Made by a program: the position numbers and the translations under genes | The notes under the pieces: model-generated | Told to the model about the DNA's origin: nothing | Seen by the model: the letters and a program-made list of their open reading frames with translations, nothing else | The model's database searches: none | Part shown: piece by piece, positions 1 to 8,414 of the stretch | How the letters are laid out: each line of letters opens with the position of its first letter | How positions within the stretch are numbered: position 1 is the first letter of the stretch | Assembly: GCF_049532895.1 (NCBI RefSeq) | Contig: NZ_CP064031.1 | Location: 2,294,001 to 2,358,000, forward strand | From: Dyella_B acidisoli | GTDB taxonomy: Bacteria; Pseudomonadota; Gammaproteobacteria; Xanthomonadales; Rhodanobacteraceae | Length of the DNA stretch: 64,000 nucleotides | Reading direction: 5' to 3'

Positions 1-36
1 GTAGAGTATCGATTGCGTCGTCGGCCTCGCCAGCAA

Positions 37-62
37 GGTCCGCATAGGGTCGAAAGCGGACC
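37..62. repeat. Small stem-loop repeat (GGTCCGC / GCGGACC)
   Basis: Seven-base arms GGTCCGC and GCGGACC enclose a 12-base loop containing GGGTCG. The same arms with a related loop recur at 48177-48198, and degenerate forms are near 46297 and 48574. Function unknown. The rest of bases 1-165 shows no gene. Confidence 0.5.
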
Positions 63-165
63 CGAGACGCCCATCGTCGACGCAAACGCCTCGATTCACT
101 TCTAGCTGTCGCTCAAATCTGCTGCTTGGTCATTTGGCTAAAATCTAAATCTCACGCCCCCCTCT

Positions 166-735
166 CTAGGGATAGAAGGATTCGCCTCGGTTCAGCATGT
201 CGACGAATTCCTCGATCTTGCGTGCCCGTGTTTCGGGCTTTTTAGCATTCTGTATCCGAAATAGGATGGCATAGCGGTTGCGGCTGTTCAGTGTTGCAAA
301 AAACGTCCTGGCTTTGGGATTTGCGTCCAGGGCGACCTGCAGGTCGTCCGGCACCGTTGAGTTGCTGGCGGACGTATAAGCCATTTCCCAGCGACCGTCT
401 TTCTTGGCCTTCTCGATCTCTTGCATGCCTGGCGGACGCATTCTGCCTGCAGCGATCAGTGCTTCAGCCTTGTCTTTGTTGAGCTTGGACCAGATGCTTT
501 TCGCGGAGCGTCGAGTGAAGCGCTGTAACCAGTATTCCTCGCTCTCGGCCTGCTTCTGACCATCAATCCAGCCATAGCAGAGAGCGCTCTCCAGCGCTTG
601 TGCGTAAGTCAAGGTCGGTTGTTTGGCGTTCTTCTTCGCTAGGCGCAGCCATGTCCCGGTCGAAGCACCTTCGTTTTTTGCCAACCAGGTTTCCCATTCA
701 TTCTGGGTAGCAAATGTTAGATGCGATTCAGTCAT
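166..735 (-). CDS. YdeI/OmpD-associated family protein
   Basis: A 189-residue soluble protein. It begins TESHLTFATQNEWETWLAKN and contains the aromatic patch CYGWIDGQK followed by QRFTRRSAKSIWSKLN, an arrangement typical of the YdeI/OmpD-associated (bacteriocin-protection-like) family. The C-terminal half, with ARTFFATLNSRNRYAILFRI, fits the helical part of that family. The open frame extends upstream to 906, but the extra 57 residues do not resemble the family. The ATG at 735 has an AGGGGAG some 14 bases upstream and gives the usual family length. No operon partner is visible. The biochemical role of the family is poorly known, so only the family name is offered. Confidence 0.75.
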   Translation of the reverse strand: MTESHLTFATQNEWETWLAKNEGASTGTWLRLAKKNAKQPTLTYAQALESALCYGWIDGQKQAESEEYWLQRFTRRSAKSIWSKLNKDKAEALIAAGRMRPPGMQEIEKAKKDGRWEMAYTSASNSTVPDDLQVALDANPKARTFFATLNSRNRYAILFRIQNAKKPETRARKIEEFVDMLNRGESFYP

Positions 736-1454
736 GACAATGAGCTCACTCCCCTGAGAGCGGCAGTACACAATTAATGCGTCGCCGAGAAAAGATATTT
801 GTGTAGGTGACCGTAGCAGGTCATTTGCTGCGAGCAAACGTGCCAGAACGTAGTGACCGAACGCTGTGACCATCCAGGGTTGACAGATTGCCTCGTCCTC
901 CACCACGCGCCGAACATACGGCCACTCCGCTCAGCATCATTCTCGTCGGGACGCTCGGCTCAGGAAAATCTGAGTAACGCTTCCTTCCTGCATCTGTTTC
1001 AACGGCTTTTTTGACACCCAAAAGCGAAATTTACTGCTCTCATGATCTACAGAATAAATAGCCAGTGCGTGAGTTGAATAAAATCAGGGGAAAGTGATGA
1101 AGGCATACAAGTTTCGATCGTCTGGCCAACTTTCGTTGGACTGCTGTGATGATGAGTAAGCGTTACTCGCACGCGCGATAAATCTTCCTCGTCGCAATCA
1201 GGGAGCGTTATCGCGGATAGCGCAGAAAAAGATTTTATTCCTGCTGGCATTCCACTCAGTTGGACAAACCACGGCACTCGACTGCCTCAACATCCCTTCG
1301 GTCGGACCCGCAAATCGGGCAAGCACTCTTCGCGCAGCCGGCGTGATGTGCCGTTTGCGGAGGAGGGTGTGACCAGTGGGCACCTAAATTCCAGTCGTTG
1401 TCATGGTTAATTGGCGGCAAATCTTCACAATTGGTGCGTCGCATCATATTTAGC
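736..1454. other. Intergenic region without a recognisable gene
   Basis: About 720 bases between the YdeI-like gene and the glucokinase promoter region. The open frames here are short and have neither a recognisable product nor a convincing ribosome binding site. I see nothing else in it. Confidence 0.5.
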
Positions 1455-1590
1455 CAAGTTTGTCGCTATGCTTATTAATAAAATACATATTTATCAATTT
1501 AATACATATCTTATGTACTGTTAATTATTGATGCTGTGTCGCAAGTTGACACCGGTGACAATGATCCGCAATCTGATGCCCGTTCCCGGT
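1455..1590 (+). promoter_or_regulatory. AT-rich upstream region of glk
   Basis: An abrupt AT-rich stretch in GC-rich DNA, with two direct copies of AATACATAT (near 1481 and 1501) and the partial palindrome ACATATCTTATGT. It probably holds the promoter, and perhaps an operator, for glucokinase. No exact -35/-10 assignment is made. The regulator could be the LacI protein encoded at 11167, but the motif is not a classical CG-centred LacI operator. Confidence 0.35.
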
Positions 1591-1603
1591 GCGGGGAGGC
1601 ACA

Positions 1604-2668
1604 GTGAACGCAGTCATCGACCTTCTGGATCGACCAGCGAGTGTCCCGACGATGCCGTTTTTGGCGGCGGATGTCGGTGGGACGTATGCGCGTGTTGCAT
1701 TGGTCCGGACCTCGCAAGATGAGGGGCATGAGATCGAGGTGCTTGCTTATCGCAAGTTCGCGTGTGCGGACTTCCGAGGGCTGGCGGAACTGTTGCAGAC
1801 ATTCGTCGATGTCGATGCGCGGACCCCGGTACGGCACTGCGTAATCGCTTGTGCTGGTCAGGTCATCGGCAACGAGGTCTTGCACGACAACTCCGCTTGG
1901 CCCATCCACTTGTCGCAGCTGCGTCAGGCGTTGGCTCTGGACGATATTGGCGTCCTCAATGACTTCGAAGCGCTGGGATACGCGCTCGACTACCACGCGG
2001 ACAGCAGCGCTCGTCTTCTTTGCGGGCCAGACACGCGGGTCGATGGCCCCGCGTTGGTGATTGGCCCAGGAACAGGCCTTGGCGCAGCAGTACGTCTGCC
2101 TTGCACTGCGGGTGATCACGTGCTGACGACGGAAGCCGGTCAGATGGATTTCGCGCCGAATTCGATTCGCGAACGCGAGGTGCTCGCACACTTGGCGCCG
2201 AATGGTGGCTACGTGGCGTACGAACACATTGTGTCAGGCCCCGGTCTGCTGACCTTGTATTCGGCGCTGTGCACGTTGCGCGGCGAAACACCAAAACTTT
2301 CAACGCCTGAGGCCGTGACCGACGCAGCTGTGACGTGCAGTGATGCGCAAGCGGTGGAGGCCGTGGAAATCTTTTGTGCGTCGCTGGGAAATTTTGCTGG
2401 CAGCCTTGCCATGACGTTCATGACGCTGGGCGGTGTGTATTTGGCCGGCGGCTTTCTGTATTCGCTGTTCGCCTTGCTCGAACGCAGCGCTTTCAAAGAA
2501 CGATTTCTGCACGGGCGCAGTGCGCGCGCGTTTCTGTCGCGGGTTCCAGTGTGGGTAACGGAGCACGGTCGCAAAGGTGTATTGGGGGCAGCCAAGTGGT
2601 ATCTCCGGCGCGGTCTGTCTGGAGACGCGAAGTCGAGTCATTTTTCCGCGGCCGGGTTGACCCGATGA
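1604..2668 (+). CDS. glk: Glucokinase (Glk family)
   Basis: ATP-dependent phosphorylation of glucose in the cytoplasm. The N-terminus carries the ASKHA phosphate-1 motif DVGGTYARVAL. VIGPGTGLGAA is the nucleotide-binding glycine motif, TEAGQMDFAP matches the Glk signature (usually EGGHVDFAP), EHIVSGPGL and GVYLAGG follow. At 354 residues it is slightly longer than E. coli Glk (321). The GTG at 1604 is preferred because GGGGAGG ends five bases before it; the frame opens at another GTG at 1589 with no such site. It heads a same-strand block with a TonB receptor, permease, GH2 enzyme and LacI regulator, and would feed sugar released by these into glycolysis. A relaxed hexose specificity, for example toward glucosamine, is possible but not shown. 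Confidence 0.88.
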   Translation: MNAVIDLLDRPASVPTMPFLAADVGGTYARVALVRTSQDEGHEIEVLAYRKFACADFRGLAELLQTFVDVDARTPVRHCVIACAGQVIGNEVLHDNSAWPIHLSQLRQALALDDIGVLNDFEALGYALDYHADSSARLLCGPDTRVDGPALVIGPGTGLGAAVRLPCTAGDHVLTTEAGQMDFAPNSIREREVLAHLAPNGGYVAYEHIVSGPGLLTLYSALCTLRGETPKLSTPEAVTDAAVTCSDAQAVEAVEIFCASLGNFAGSLAMTFMTLGGVYLAGGFLYSLFALLERSAFKERFLHGRSARAFLSRVPVWVTEHGRKGVLGAAKWYLRRGLSGDAKSSHFSAAGLTR

Positions 2669-2727
2669 ATCGCATGACGGCATCGGCGCCAAAAAATTTT
2701 GAGCAACCCAGGGGAGGGTTGCATCAA

Positions 2728-2934
2728 TGTTCCGAGCTTAACGTCAACGTCGCTGCAGTTTCGAAGCGAATTGTCATTCCGGCGCAGGCCGGAATCCAGT
2801 CAAGAATGATGTGCGAAGCACACGAAATAAGGGTTTTGTGTGCTTCGCACGACGTATTCAAACTGGATTCCGGCCTGCGCCGGAATGACGGATCGCTCTG
2901 AAACAGCGTTGATGCGGGCATTAAGTTCGGAGCG
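2728..2934. repeat. Large fold-back (REP/MITE-like) element
   Basis: At its core 2773-2800 and 2862-2889 are perfect 28-base inverted copies, beginning GTCATTCCGGCGCAGGCCGG. An inner inverted pair (GTGCGAAGCACA / TGTGCTTCGCAC) nests inside. Outer flanks continue imperfectly: TCCGAGCTTAA near 2734 against TTAAGTTCGGA near 2921. The whole 200-base segment can therefore form a cruciform or long hairpin. It lies between glk and the TonB receptor. Confidence 0.8.
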
Positions 2935-3139
2935 TTGAGGGGGGGCACGAGTGAACTACCGACGCGAATCACCCGCTCGGCAAATAGGTAATACGTGGAA
3001 TAGGCATTTCGCAGGGGAAACACGGAGTGGGAGCGGTCGTGGCACGCAGGTGCCACGGTTGGATCGGCATTACAACGATACGCCACGCAACAGACGACAC
3101 CTGGGTGCACGCGTTGAAGACAATCAAGAGGTAAGGCTC

Positions 3140-6100
3140 ATGTACACGTTACATCGCAAGCACCCCTTGTCATTTGCCATATCGATGTCTTTGCTCGCCG
3201 TTGTGGCGACATCAGCCATGGCGTCGCAGCCTACGGGTGCTCAGGCGGCGCAAGCCACCGCATCCCAAGACGCAACGGCAACGCCGTCGCCTGATGCGAA
3301 GAAAACCAAGCCTGGCGCCAACGCTACAGATACAGATGCGGAGGCCAAGAAAAAGGCGGCCACGTTGGCTGCCGTCAACGTTGTCGGTGTGCGTGCATCG
3401 CAGATGCGTGCGATCGAAACGAAGCGCGACGCTGCGAACATCCAAGACAGCATCACGGCGGAGAGCATCGGCCAATTGCCCGATGTAACCATCACCGACG
3501 CACTGCAGCGCGTTACCGGCGTGCAAATCAACCGCGATGCAGGCGTAGGTACCACGGTGGACGTACGTGGTCTGCCCGAAGTCGGCACCATGTTGAACGG
3601 TGAGTCATTCATCACCGCGGACCAGATCGACTCACAACAACCCGACTTCACCATGCTGCCCGCCACGCTGTTCCATAGCGTGGATGTCATCAAGTCGCCC
3701 CAAGCGAGCACGACCGACGGTGGCATTAGCGGTGCGCTCGATCTGCATACCTATCGGCCGTGGGATTTGCCGAGCGGATTCACCTACAGTTATTCCGCCG
3801 ATGGAGAACGTGGCCGCACCAGCAATCAATGGGGGCCGGAGGCAAACGGCCTTATCTCGTACAACGACCACGGTCGCTGGGGTTTTCTGGTTTCCGCCGA
3901 TTATTCCGACACCACGCGAACGAACTCGAGCGAAGGCCTGGACCAATATGGTGTGGTGCTCAACGGCGAGAATGCAGCCAGCGCAGGCAGCTACAACGGT
4001 TTTCTGACAGCGTGGAATGGTGCGCCGATTCCTTCCCGCATCGTGCAGAATCCCGACGGCAGCGTCGACGTGAACGGCGATGGAAAATCCAACGGCGTGT
4101 TCATGGGTAGCCAGGACATCAGCCTGTACGACATCACTACCGAGCGTAAGCGCAAGTCCGGCAATGCCTCTTTCCAGATGGATCTTGGCAGCGGGCTTAC
4201 CTTCACCAGTGATTACTTTTACGCGCACCAGGCCGAGTTCGTTCGCAACGTCGGTATCCAGTTCAACTCCACCAACTGGCAGGGCGCGACGTACGTGCCG
4301 TTGCAATCGCGCAACACGGGTAGCCCTATTGCCGGTCAGTACGCCACACCGGAACCGGGTTGGGCCGGCAGCCAGTTGTACACCACGCAGGTCTATGAAA
4401 AGTGGCCGGGCGACGTCGAATCGTTCTCGCAAATCACGCGGAAGGAATCCTATGCGCAGAACTTCAATATGCAGCTGGATTTCGACAATGGCGGGCCGTT
4501 CACTGGAAGTGTGCGCGGCATTCGCGATACAGCACGACAATCTCTGGTCGAAACCGACATCAATATTTCCGATTCCGATGGTGGCCTGTGGCCCAACGTG
4601 CTGATGCCTGGCGTCCCGGCTAATGCCGTACCGTATGGCACCTTCATCTATCCCAGCCAACTCGGCGGAAACCGCGTATTCAATGCCAATGGCACCCCAC
4701 AGAACACGGTGCCGATCATCGCGAATTTCACCGGCCGCTACCTCACGGTCGGCATGCCTGGATCGCTCGCCAGTCAATTTGCCAACACCGACGGCTGGAC
4801 GATGAAGACGCTGGAATCCTCCGGCGACTACGATCGCTCAGTCGGGCTCAACGTGCTGCGCTTTGATGGCCATTACGATTTCGGCGATGGCATCAAACTC
4901 GACTTCGGCGTGCGCAACAACATTCGTAGCGCCAACAACGTCGGGTTCACCTTGGAGACCCCGGTGTACGCCGGCATCGGTGCCAGCGATCCGAACGGTT
5001 GCCTGGTGCGTTATGTGGGTGCCGACGTGGTGCTCAATAGCGGTTCGTGTACGGCAGGCAATGCGCTGGGCTACTTCCGCGCCGGCCCCTTGTCAGCACA
5101 GCAGTTACCGAACACGCCGGCGCCGCTGGCCAATAACTGGAAGGAGTACGCCAACCTGCTCGGATCGGGCATCACCTTCTGGGCCATCGATCCGAATGCG
5201 ATGAACGACCCAGAGAGCTACTGGAAGTCGCTTTATCCCGATACCACGCGGGTGGGTGAGCCAGGCACCACCTGGGCCGTGGGGGTGAAGGAAACGTCGG
5301 GCTACGCGCAGGGCGATATCGAGGGCATGCTCGGCGACATGCCGTACAGCGGCAATGTCGGTGTGCGCGTGATCCGCACCAACCTGGATGTCACCCAGCA
5401 TTTGACCGGTGCGCCGGGTGCGTACGGTGATGAGCCCGCCGATGCTGGAACCCAGGTCACCCGGCGTGAATACCGTGACATCCTGCCGGCACTCAACTTC
5501 GCGCTGGACCTCACCGATGCTCTGAAGCTTCGTCTCGCGTATTCGAAGAACATGATGCCGCTCAACCTCAGTCAGTGGGGCGGCGGCCTGCAGTTGAACT
5601 ATTCGCTGGAGGAAACGCCACAAGGCCCGTTGTTCCGCGTTTCGCAAGGTACGTCGACCGGCAATCCGAACCTCAAGCCGTGGCGTTCCACGAACTTCGG
5701 CGCATCGCTTGAGTACTACATCAACCCCACCAGCATGATCAGCCTCGCAGGGTTCCGCATCAACGTGGCGAGCTTCATCAAGAGCGGCAGCGTTATCAAT
5801 TGCACGTTGCCGGATGAGGATGGTGTCGTTCGTGATCATTGCATCACGATCACCGAGCCGGTGCAGGGTAGCGGCAACAGCATCCAGGGTGCGGAATTCG
5901 ATTACCGCCAGGGCTTCACATTCCTGCCTGGCATCCTGTCCAAGACCGGCATCGAAATCAACGCCACCTATGCACCGAGCAACACGGGAGAAAGGGATCT
6001 GTCCGGGAGCAAGATTCCGTTCCAGGACAATTCGACCCAGTCAGGGAATCTCATCCTGTGGTACCAGAGCGATCGATTCCAGGCACGCGTCGCGTACAAC

Positions 6101-6346
6101 TACCGTTCCCGGCGCGCGGTGTCGGAAGACGTCGGCGGCATCACGGGCATGGAGATGTACGAGGCGCCGCAGAAGTATCTCGATGCATCGGTGTCGTACA
6201 AGATCAGCAAATATGCGGAGGTGTTCGTGGATGGCACCAACCTTACCAACGAGTATCAGCGGTATTACTTGGTGTGGCCTGATCAACCGGCGCACTCGAA
6301 CTTCTCGGAGCGGATGTTTATGGTTGGTGTGCGGGGGCAGTGGTGA
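3140..6346 (+). CDS. TonB-dependent receptor (large carbohydrate-type)
   Basis: Outer-membrane active transporter of 1068 residues, energised by TonB. A signal peptide (positively charged start, hydrophobic core, AMA-S cleavage region near residue 28) is followed by a low-complexity Ala/Thr/Lys linker. The plug domain comes next, at about residues 85-210, including ESIGQLPDVTITDALQRVTG and VDVRGL. A long beta-barrel ends in a terminal Trp. This architecture and length match the big TonB receptors that Xanthomonadales pair with glycan-degradation enzymes. The ATG at 3140 is chosen because AAGAGGT lies just upstream and a proper signal peptide follows; the frame itself opens at 2951. Given glk and a putative glucosaminidase nearby, the substrate is probably an oligosaccharide (chitosan- or glycan-derived), which is an inference. 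Confidence 0.92.
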   Translation: MYTLHRKHPLSFAISMSLLAVVATSAMASQPTGAQAAQATASQDATATPSPDAKKTKPGANATDTDAEAKKKAATLAAVNVVGVRASQMRAIETKRDAANIQDSITAESIGQLPDVTITDALQRVTGVQINRDAGVGTTVDVRGLPEVGTMLNGESFITADQIDSQQPDFTMLPATLFHSVDVIKSPQASTTDGGISGALDLHTYRPWDLPSGFTYSYSADGERGRTSNQWGPEANGLISYNDHGRWGFLVSADYSDTTRTNSSEGLDQYGVVLNGENAASAGSYNGFLTAWNGAPIPSRIVQNPDGSVDVNGDGKSNGVFMGSQDISLYDITTERKRKSGNASFQMDLGSGLTFTSDYFYAHQAEFVRNVGIQFNSTNWQGATYVPLQSRNTGSPIAGQYATPEPGWAGSQLYTTQVYEKWPGDVESFSQITRKESYAQNFNMQLDFDNGGPFTGSVRGIRDTARQSLVETDINISDSDGGLWPNVLMPGVPANAVPYGTFIYPSQLGGNRVFNANGTPQNTVPIIANFTGRYLTVGMPGSLASQFANTDGWTMKTLESSGDYDRSVGLNVLRFDGHYDFGDGIKLDFGVRNNIRSANNVGFTLETPVYAGIGASDPNGCLVRYVGADVVLNSGSCTAGNALGYFRAGPLSAQQLPNTPAPLANNWKEYANLLGSGITFWAIDPNAMNDPESYWKSLYPDTTRVGEPGTTWAVGVKETSGYAQGDIEGMLGDMPYSGNVGVRVIRTNLDVTQHLTGAPGAYGDEPADAGTQVTRREYRDILPALNFALDLTDALKLRLAYSKNMMPLNLSQWGGGLQLNYSLEETPQGPLFRVSQGTSTGNPNLKPWRSTNFGASLEYYINPTSMISLAGFRINVASFIKSGSVINCTLPDEDGVVRDHCITITEPVQGSGNSIQGAEFDYRQGFTFLPGILSKTGIEINATYAPSNTGERDLSGSKIPFQDNSTQSGNLILWYQSDRFQARVAYNYRSRRAVSEDVGGITGMEMYEAPQKYLDASVSYKISKYAEVFVDGTNLTNEYQRYYLVWPDQPAHSNFSERMFMVGVRGQW

Positions 6347-6384
6347 TCGCGAAGATGGGTGCTGAACAAGTGCGTGAACCAGTC

Positions 6385-6420
6385 CCCTCTCCCCTTCGGG
6401 GAGAGGGTTAGGGTGAGGGG
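6385..6420. repeat. GC-rich hairpin repeat downstream of the TonB receptor
   Basis: Arms CCCTCTCCCC and GGGGAGAGGG fold into a 10-bp hairpin, followed by TTAGGGTGAGGGG. It has no T-run, so it is a dispersed intergenic repeat or a weak mRNA 3'-end structure rather than a textbook terminator. The same family recurs at 8256 and 8376. Confidence 0.6.
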
Positions 6421-6508
6421 CTGAGCTTGCGAGAAACTCGATGGCTGCGTGCAAGTTTTGCTCCTTTGGGAAACCAGCATTTTCCGCGCAGGTTCAACAT
6501 CACTGATT

Positions 6509-6588
6509 CGTCGCCCCGGCGAAGGCCGGGGTCCAGTGACTTTGGATATCTTCAAGTCGCTGGGTCCCGGCCTTCGCCGGGACGACGA
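6509..6588. repeat. REP-like palindrome
   Basis: Inverted arms GTCGCCCCGGCGAAGGCCGG and CCGGCCTTCGCCGGGACGAC with a loop containing AGTGACTTTGG. It belongs to the same type as the half element at 12263-12300 (GTCCCGGCGAAGGCCGGGAC). Confidence 0.75.
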
Positions 6589-6654
6589 GCTATCAAGCAT
6601 GGCGGCTGTGGGCCATATTCCCCTGGAGAGCCTGTGAAAAAAACAATGCTTATG

Positions 6655-6735
6655 TCGTCATTCCCGCGAAAGCGGGAATCCATCTTGCTCTGATGCATCC
6701 TTGAAAATGGATACCCGCTTTCGCAGGAATGACGG
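6655..6735. repeat. REP-like palindrome
   Basis: Arms GTCATTCCCGCGAAAGCGGG and CCCGCTTTCGCAGGAATGAC surround a loop with CTTGCTCTGATGCATCC. The loop as well as the arms is nearly the same as in the element at 23146-23232, so the two are dispersed copies of one sequence. Confidence 0.8.
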
Positions 6736-6775
6736 CCCTCTGTGACCAACCGCATCCGACAACAACAAGGCTGAC

Positions 6776-8164
6776 ATGCACGGTCCCCAAACCACATGCT
6801 CCACCCGCGCCGGCAATTTCCACCGCTCCATCGGCCTGTTCTCGGGAACGGCGATCAACATGACCCAGATGTGTGGCATCGGGCCATTTATCACCATCCC
6901 GATCATGGTTGCCACCATGGGTGGACCGCAGGCAGTGATAGGTTGGATCGCCGGTGCCATCCTCGCGGTAGCCGACGGCATGGTCTGGGCAGAGCTGGGC
7001 GCTGCCATGCCCGGCTCCGGCGGAACATACGTCTACCTTCGCGAAGCCTTCCAATACCGCAGCGGCAAGCTGATGCCGTTCCTGTTTATCTGGACGATGT
7101 TGTTGACGATCCCGTTGTTGATGTCGACCGGCATCATCGGCATGGTCGAGTACCTGGGGTTCTTCTTTCCGCATCTTGGCTGGTGGCCGGTGCATCTCGT
7201 CAGCCTGGCATCGACGGGTCTCGTCACGCTGTTGCTGTACCGGCGAATTGAATCGATCCGCGTGATCACGATCGCGCTATGGGTGATCATGCTGCTCTCT
7301 GTTATCGGCGTCTCGGCGGCGGGCTTCTCGGATTTCCATCCAAGCTTCGCCTTCACCTATCCAGCCGGCGTGTTTGGCGGCCACTTCTTCGTAGGTTTAG
7401 GGGCGGGGCTCATCATCGGCATCTACGATTACCTCGGCTATTTCACAACCGCCTACATGGGCGACGAGTTGCGCAACCCGGGCCGCACCATGCCAAGCTC
7501 CATCATCATCTCGGTGATCGCGATGATGTTCGTGTACCTCACGCTCAACATCAGCGTGCTTGGCGTAGCACCGTGGCAGGAAATCGCCCAATCGCAATCC
7601 GTGGCATCGCTGGTGGTGGAGCGTAGCTGGGGACATATGGCGGCCTCGGTCATGACGATTCTCATCATCGTGACGGCATTCGCCTCGGTGTTTGCCGGCT
7701 TGCTGGGCGGCTCGCGTGTGCCGTTTCAGGCGGCGCACGAAAAGGTGTTCCTGTCTGTGTTCGGCAAGCTGCACGCGAAACACGGGTTTCCCCACGTGGC
7801 ATTGCTAACGATGGGCGTGGTGACCGCTATCGGCACGTTCTTCGATTTGACCGAAGTCATCAACATGCTGCTGGCTGCAACCATCATCGTGCAGTCCATC
7901 GCGCAAATCGCTGCGCTGGTGGTGTTGCGCAAGCGTCAGCCGACGCTCAATCGGCCGTACAAGCAATGGCTGTATCCCGTACCGTGTGTGATTGCGCTGC
8001 TGGGCTGGATCTACGTCTACGTATCGGCGTCCGCGTTGTCGCTGATCCTGTCGGGCGCCTGGGTCGTTCTTGGTCTTGTGGTGTTCGCAATCTGGGCCAG
8101 AGTCAATCGGTCCTGGCCGTTCGCGCCCGTGGAAATCCGCGAAGCCTATCTAGGGAACGACTGA
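6776..8164 (+). CDS. APC-family amino acid/polyamine permease
   Basis: An inner-membrane secondary transporter of 462 residues with about twelve hydrophobic segments. The first helix region contains SGTAINMTQMCGIGPFITIP, in the place of the APC substrate-binding glycine motif of TM1. WAELGAAMPGSGGTYVYLRE is the conserved stretch at the end of TM2 typical of amino acid-polyamine-organocation permeases. NPGRTMPSSIIIS and RVPFQAAHEKVF are also in family positions. The start has AAGG five bases upstream. It sits between the TonB receptor and the GH2 enzyme, so it may import an amino compound from the same substrate, but the substrate cannot be read from sequence. Confidence 0.85.
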   Translation: MHGPQTTCSTRAGNFHRSIGLFSGTAINMTQMCGIGPFITIPIMVATMGGPQAVIGWIAGAILAVADGMVWAELGAAMPGSGGTYVYLREAFQYRSGKLMPFLFIWTMLLTIPLLMSTGIIGMVEYLGFFFPHLGWWPVHLVSLASTGLVTLLLYRRIESIRVITIALWVIMLLSVIGVSAAGFSDFHPSFAFTYPAGVFGGHFFVGLGAGLIIGIYDYLGYFTTAYMGDELRNPGRTMPSSIIISVIAMMFVYLTLNISVLGVAPWQEIAQSQSVASLVVERSWGHMAASVMTILIIVTAFASVFAGLLGGSRVPFQAAHEKVFLSVFGKLHAKHGFPHVALLTMGVVTAIGTFFDLTEVINMLLAATIIVQSIAQIAALVVLRKRQPTLNRPYKQWLYPVPCVIALLGWIYVYVSASALSLILSGAWVVLGLVVFAIWARVNRSWPFAPVEIREAYLGND

Positions 8165-8255
8165 CGTCATGCGAATTCTGGCTAAATCCGAATGGCGCTT
8201 ACTGAAGCGGAGCGCATTGAAACAGGGCGCGCATTTCGATGTCACGAAAGACGAT

Positions 8256-8414
8256 TCCCTCCCCTGCGTGCAGGGGAGGGTTAGGGTGGGGTGCGAGCGA
8301 AGCGAGCGGCGGAGAGCCAATGTCGCTACAAAACACTTTCTTGGCTGCACTTGGCTACACGCTAAAGCACAAGCAACCCCACCCCAGCCCTCCCCTACTA
8401 TCGCAGGGGAGGGG
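8256..8414. repeat. Inverted pair of GC-rich hairpin repeats
   Basis: One unit (CCCTCCCC-tgcgtgca-GGGGAGGGTTAGGGTGGGG, from about 8258) is followed about 80 bases later by the same unit in inverse orientation (ACCCCAGCCCTCCCC-tactatcgca-GGGGAGGGG, from about 8380). Together they form a composite element directly before the GH2 gene. The G-rich end of the second unit doubles as the putative ribosome site of that gene. Confidence 0.7.

Noticed and set aside
1511..2227. 238-aa antisense frame in glk
   Set aside because: Opposite conserved glucokinase motifs, no ribosome site or domain.
3632..4777. Long antisense frame (381 aa) inside the TonB receptor gene
   Set aside because: It lies fully opposite a clear coding gene, has no known domains and reflects codon bias; a shadow frame.
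6385..6420. Strong hairpin as Rho-independent terminator of the TonB receptor gene
   Set aside because: Lacks a T-run and belongs to a repeated family also found upstream of a gene, so it is listed as a repeat.
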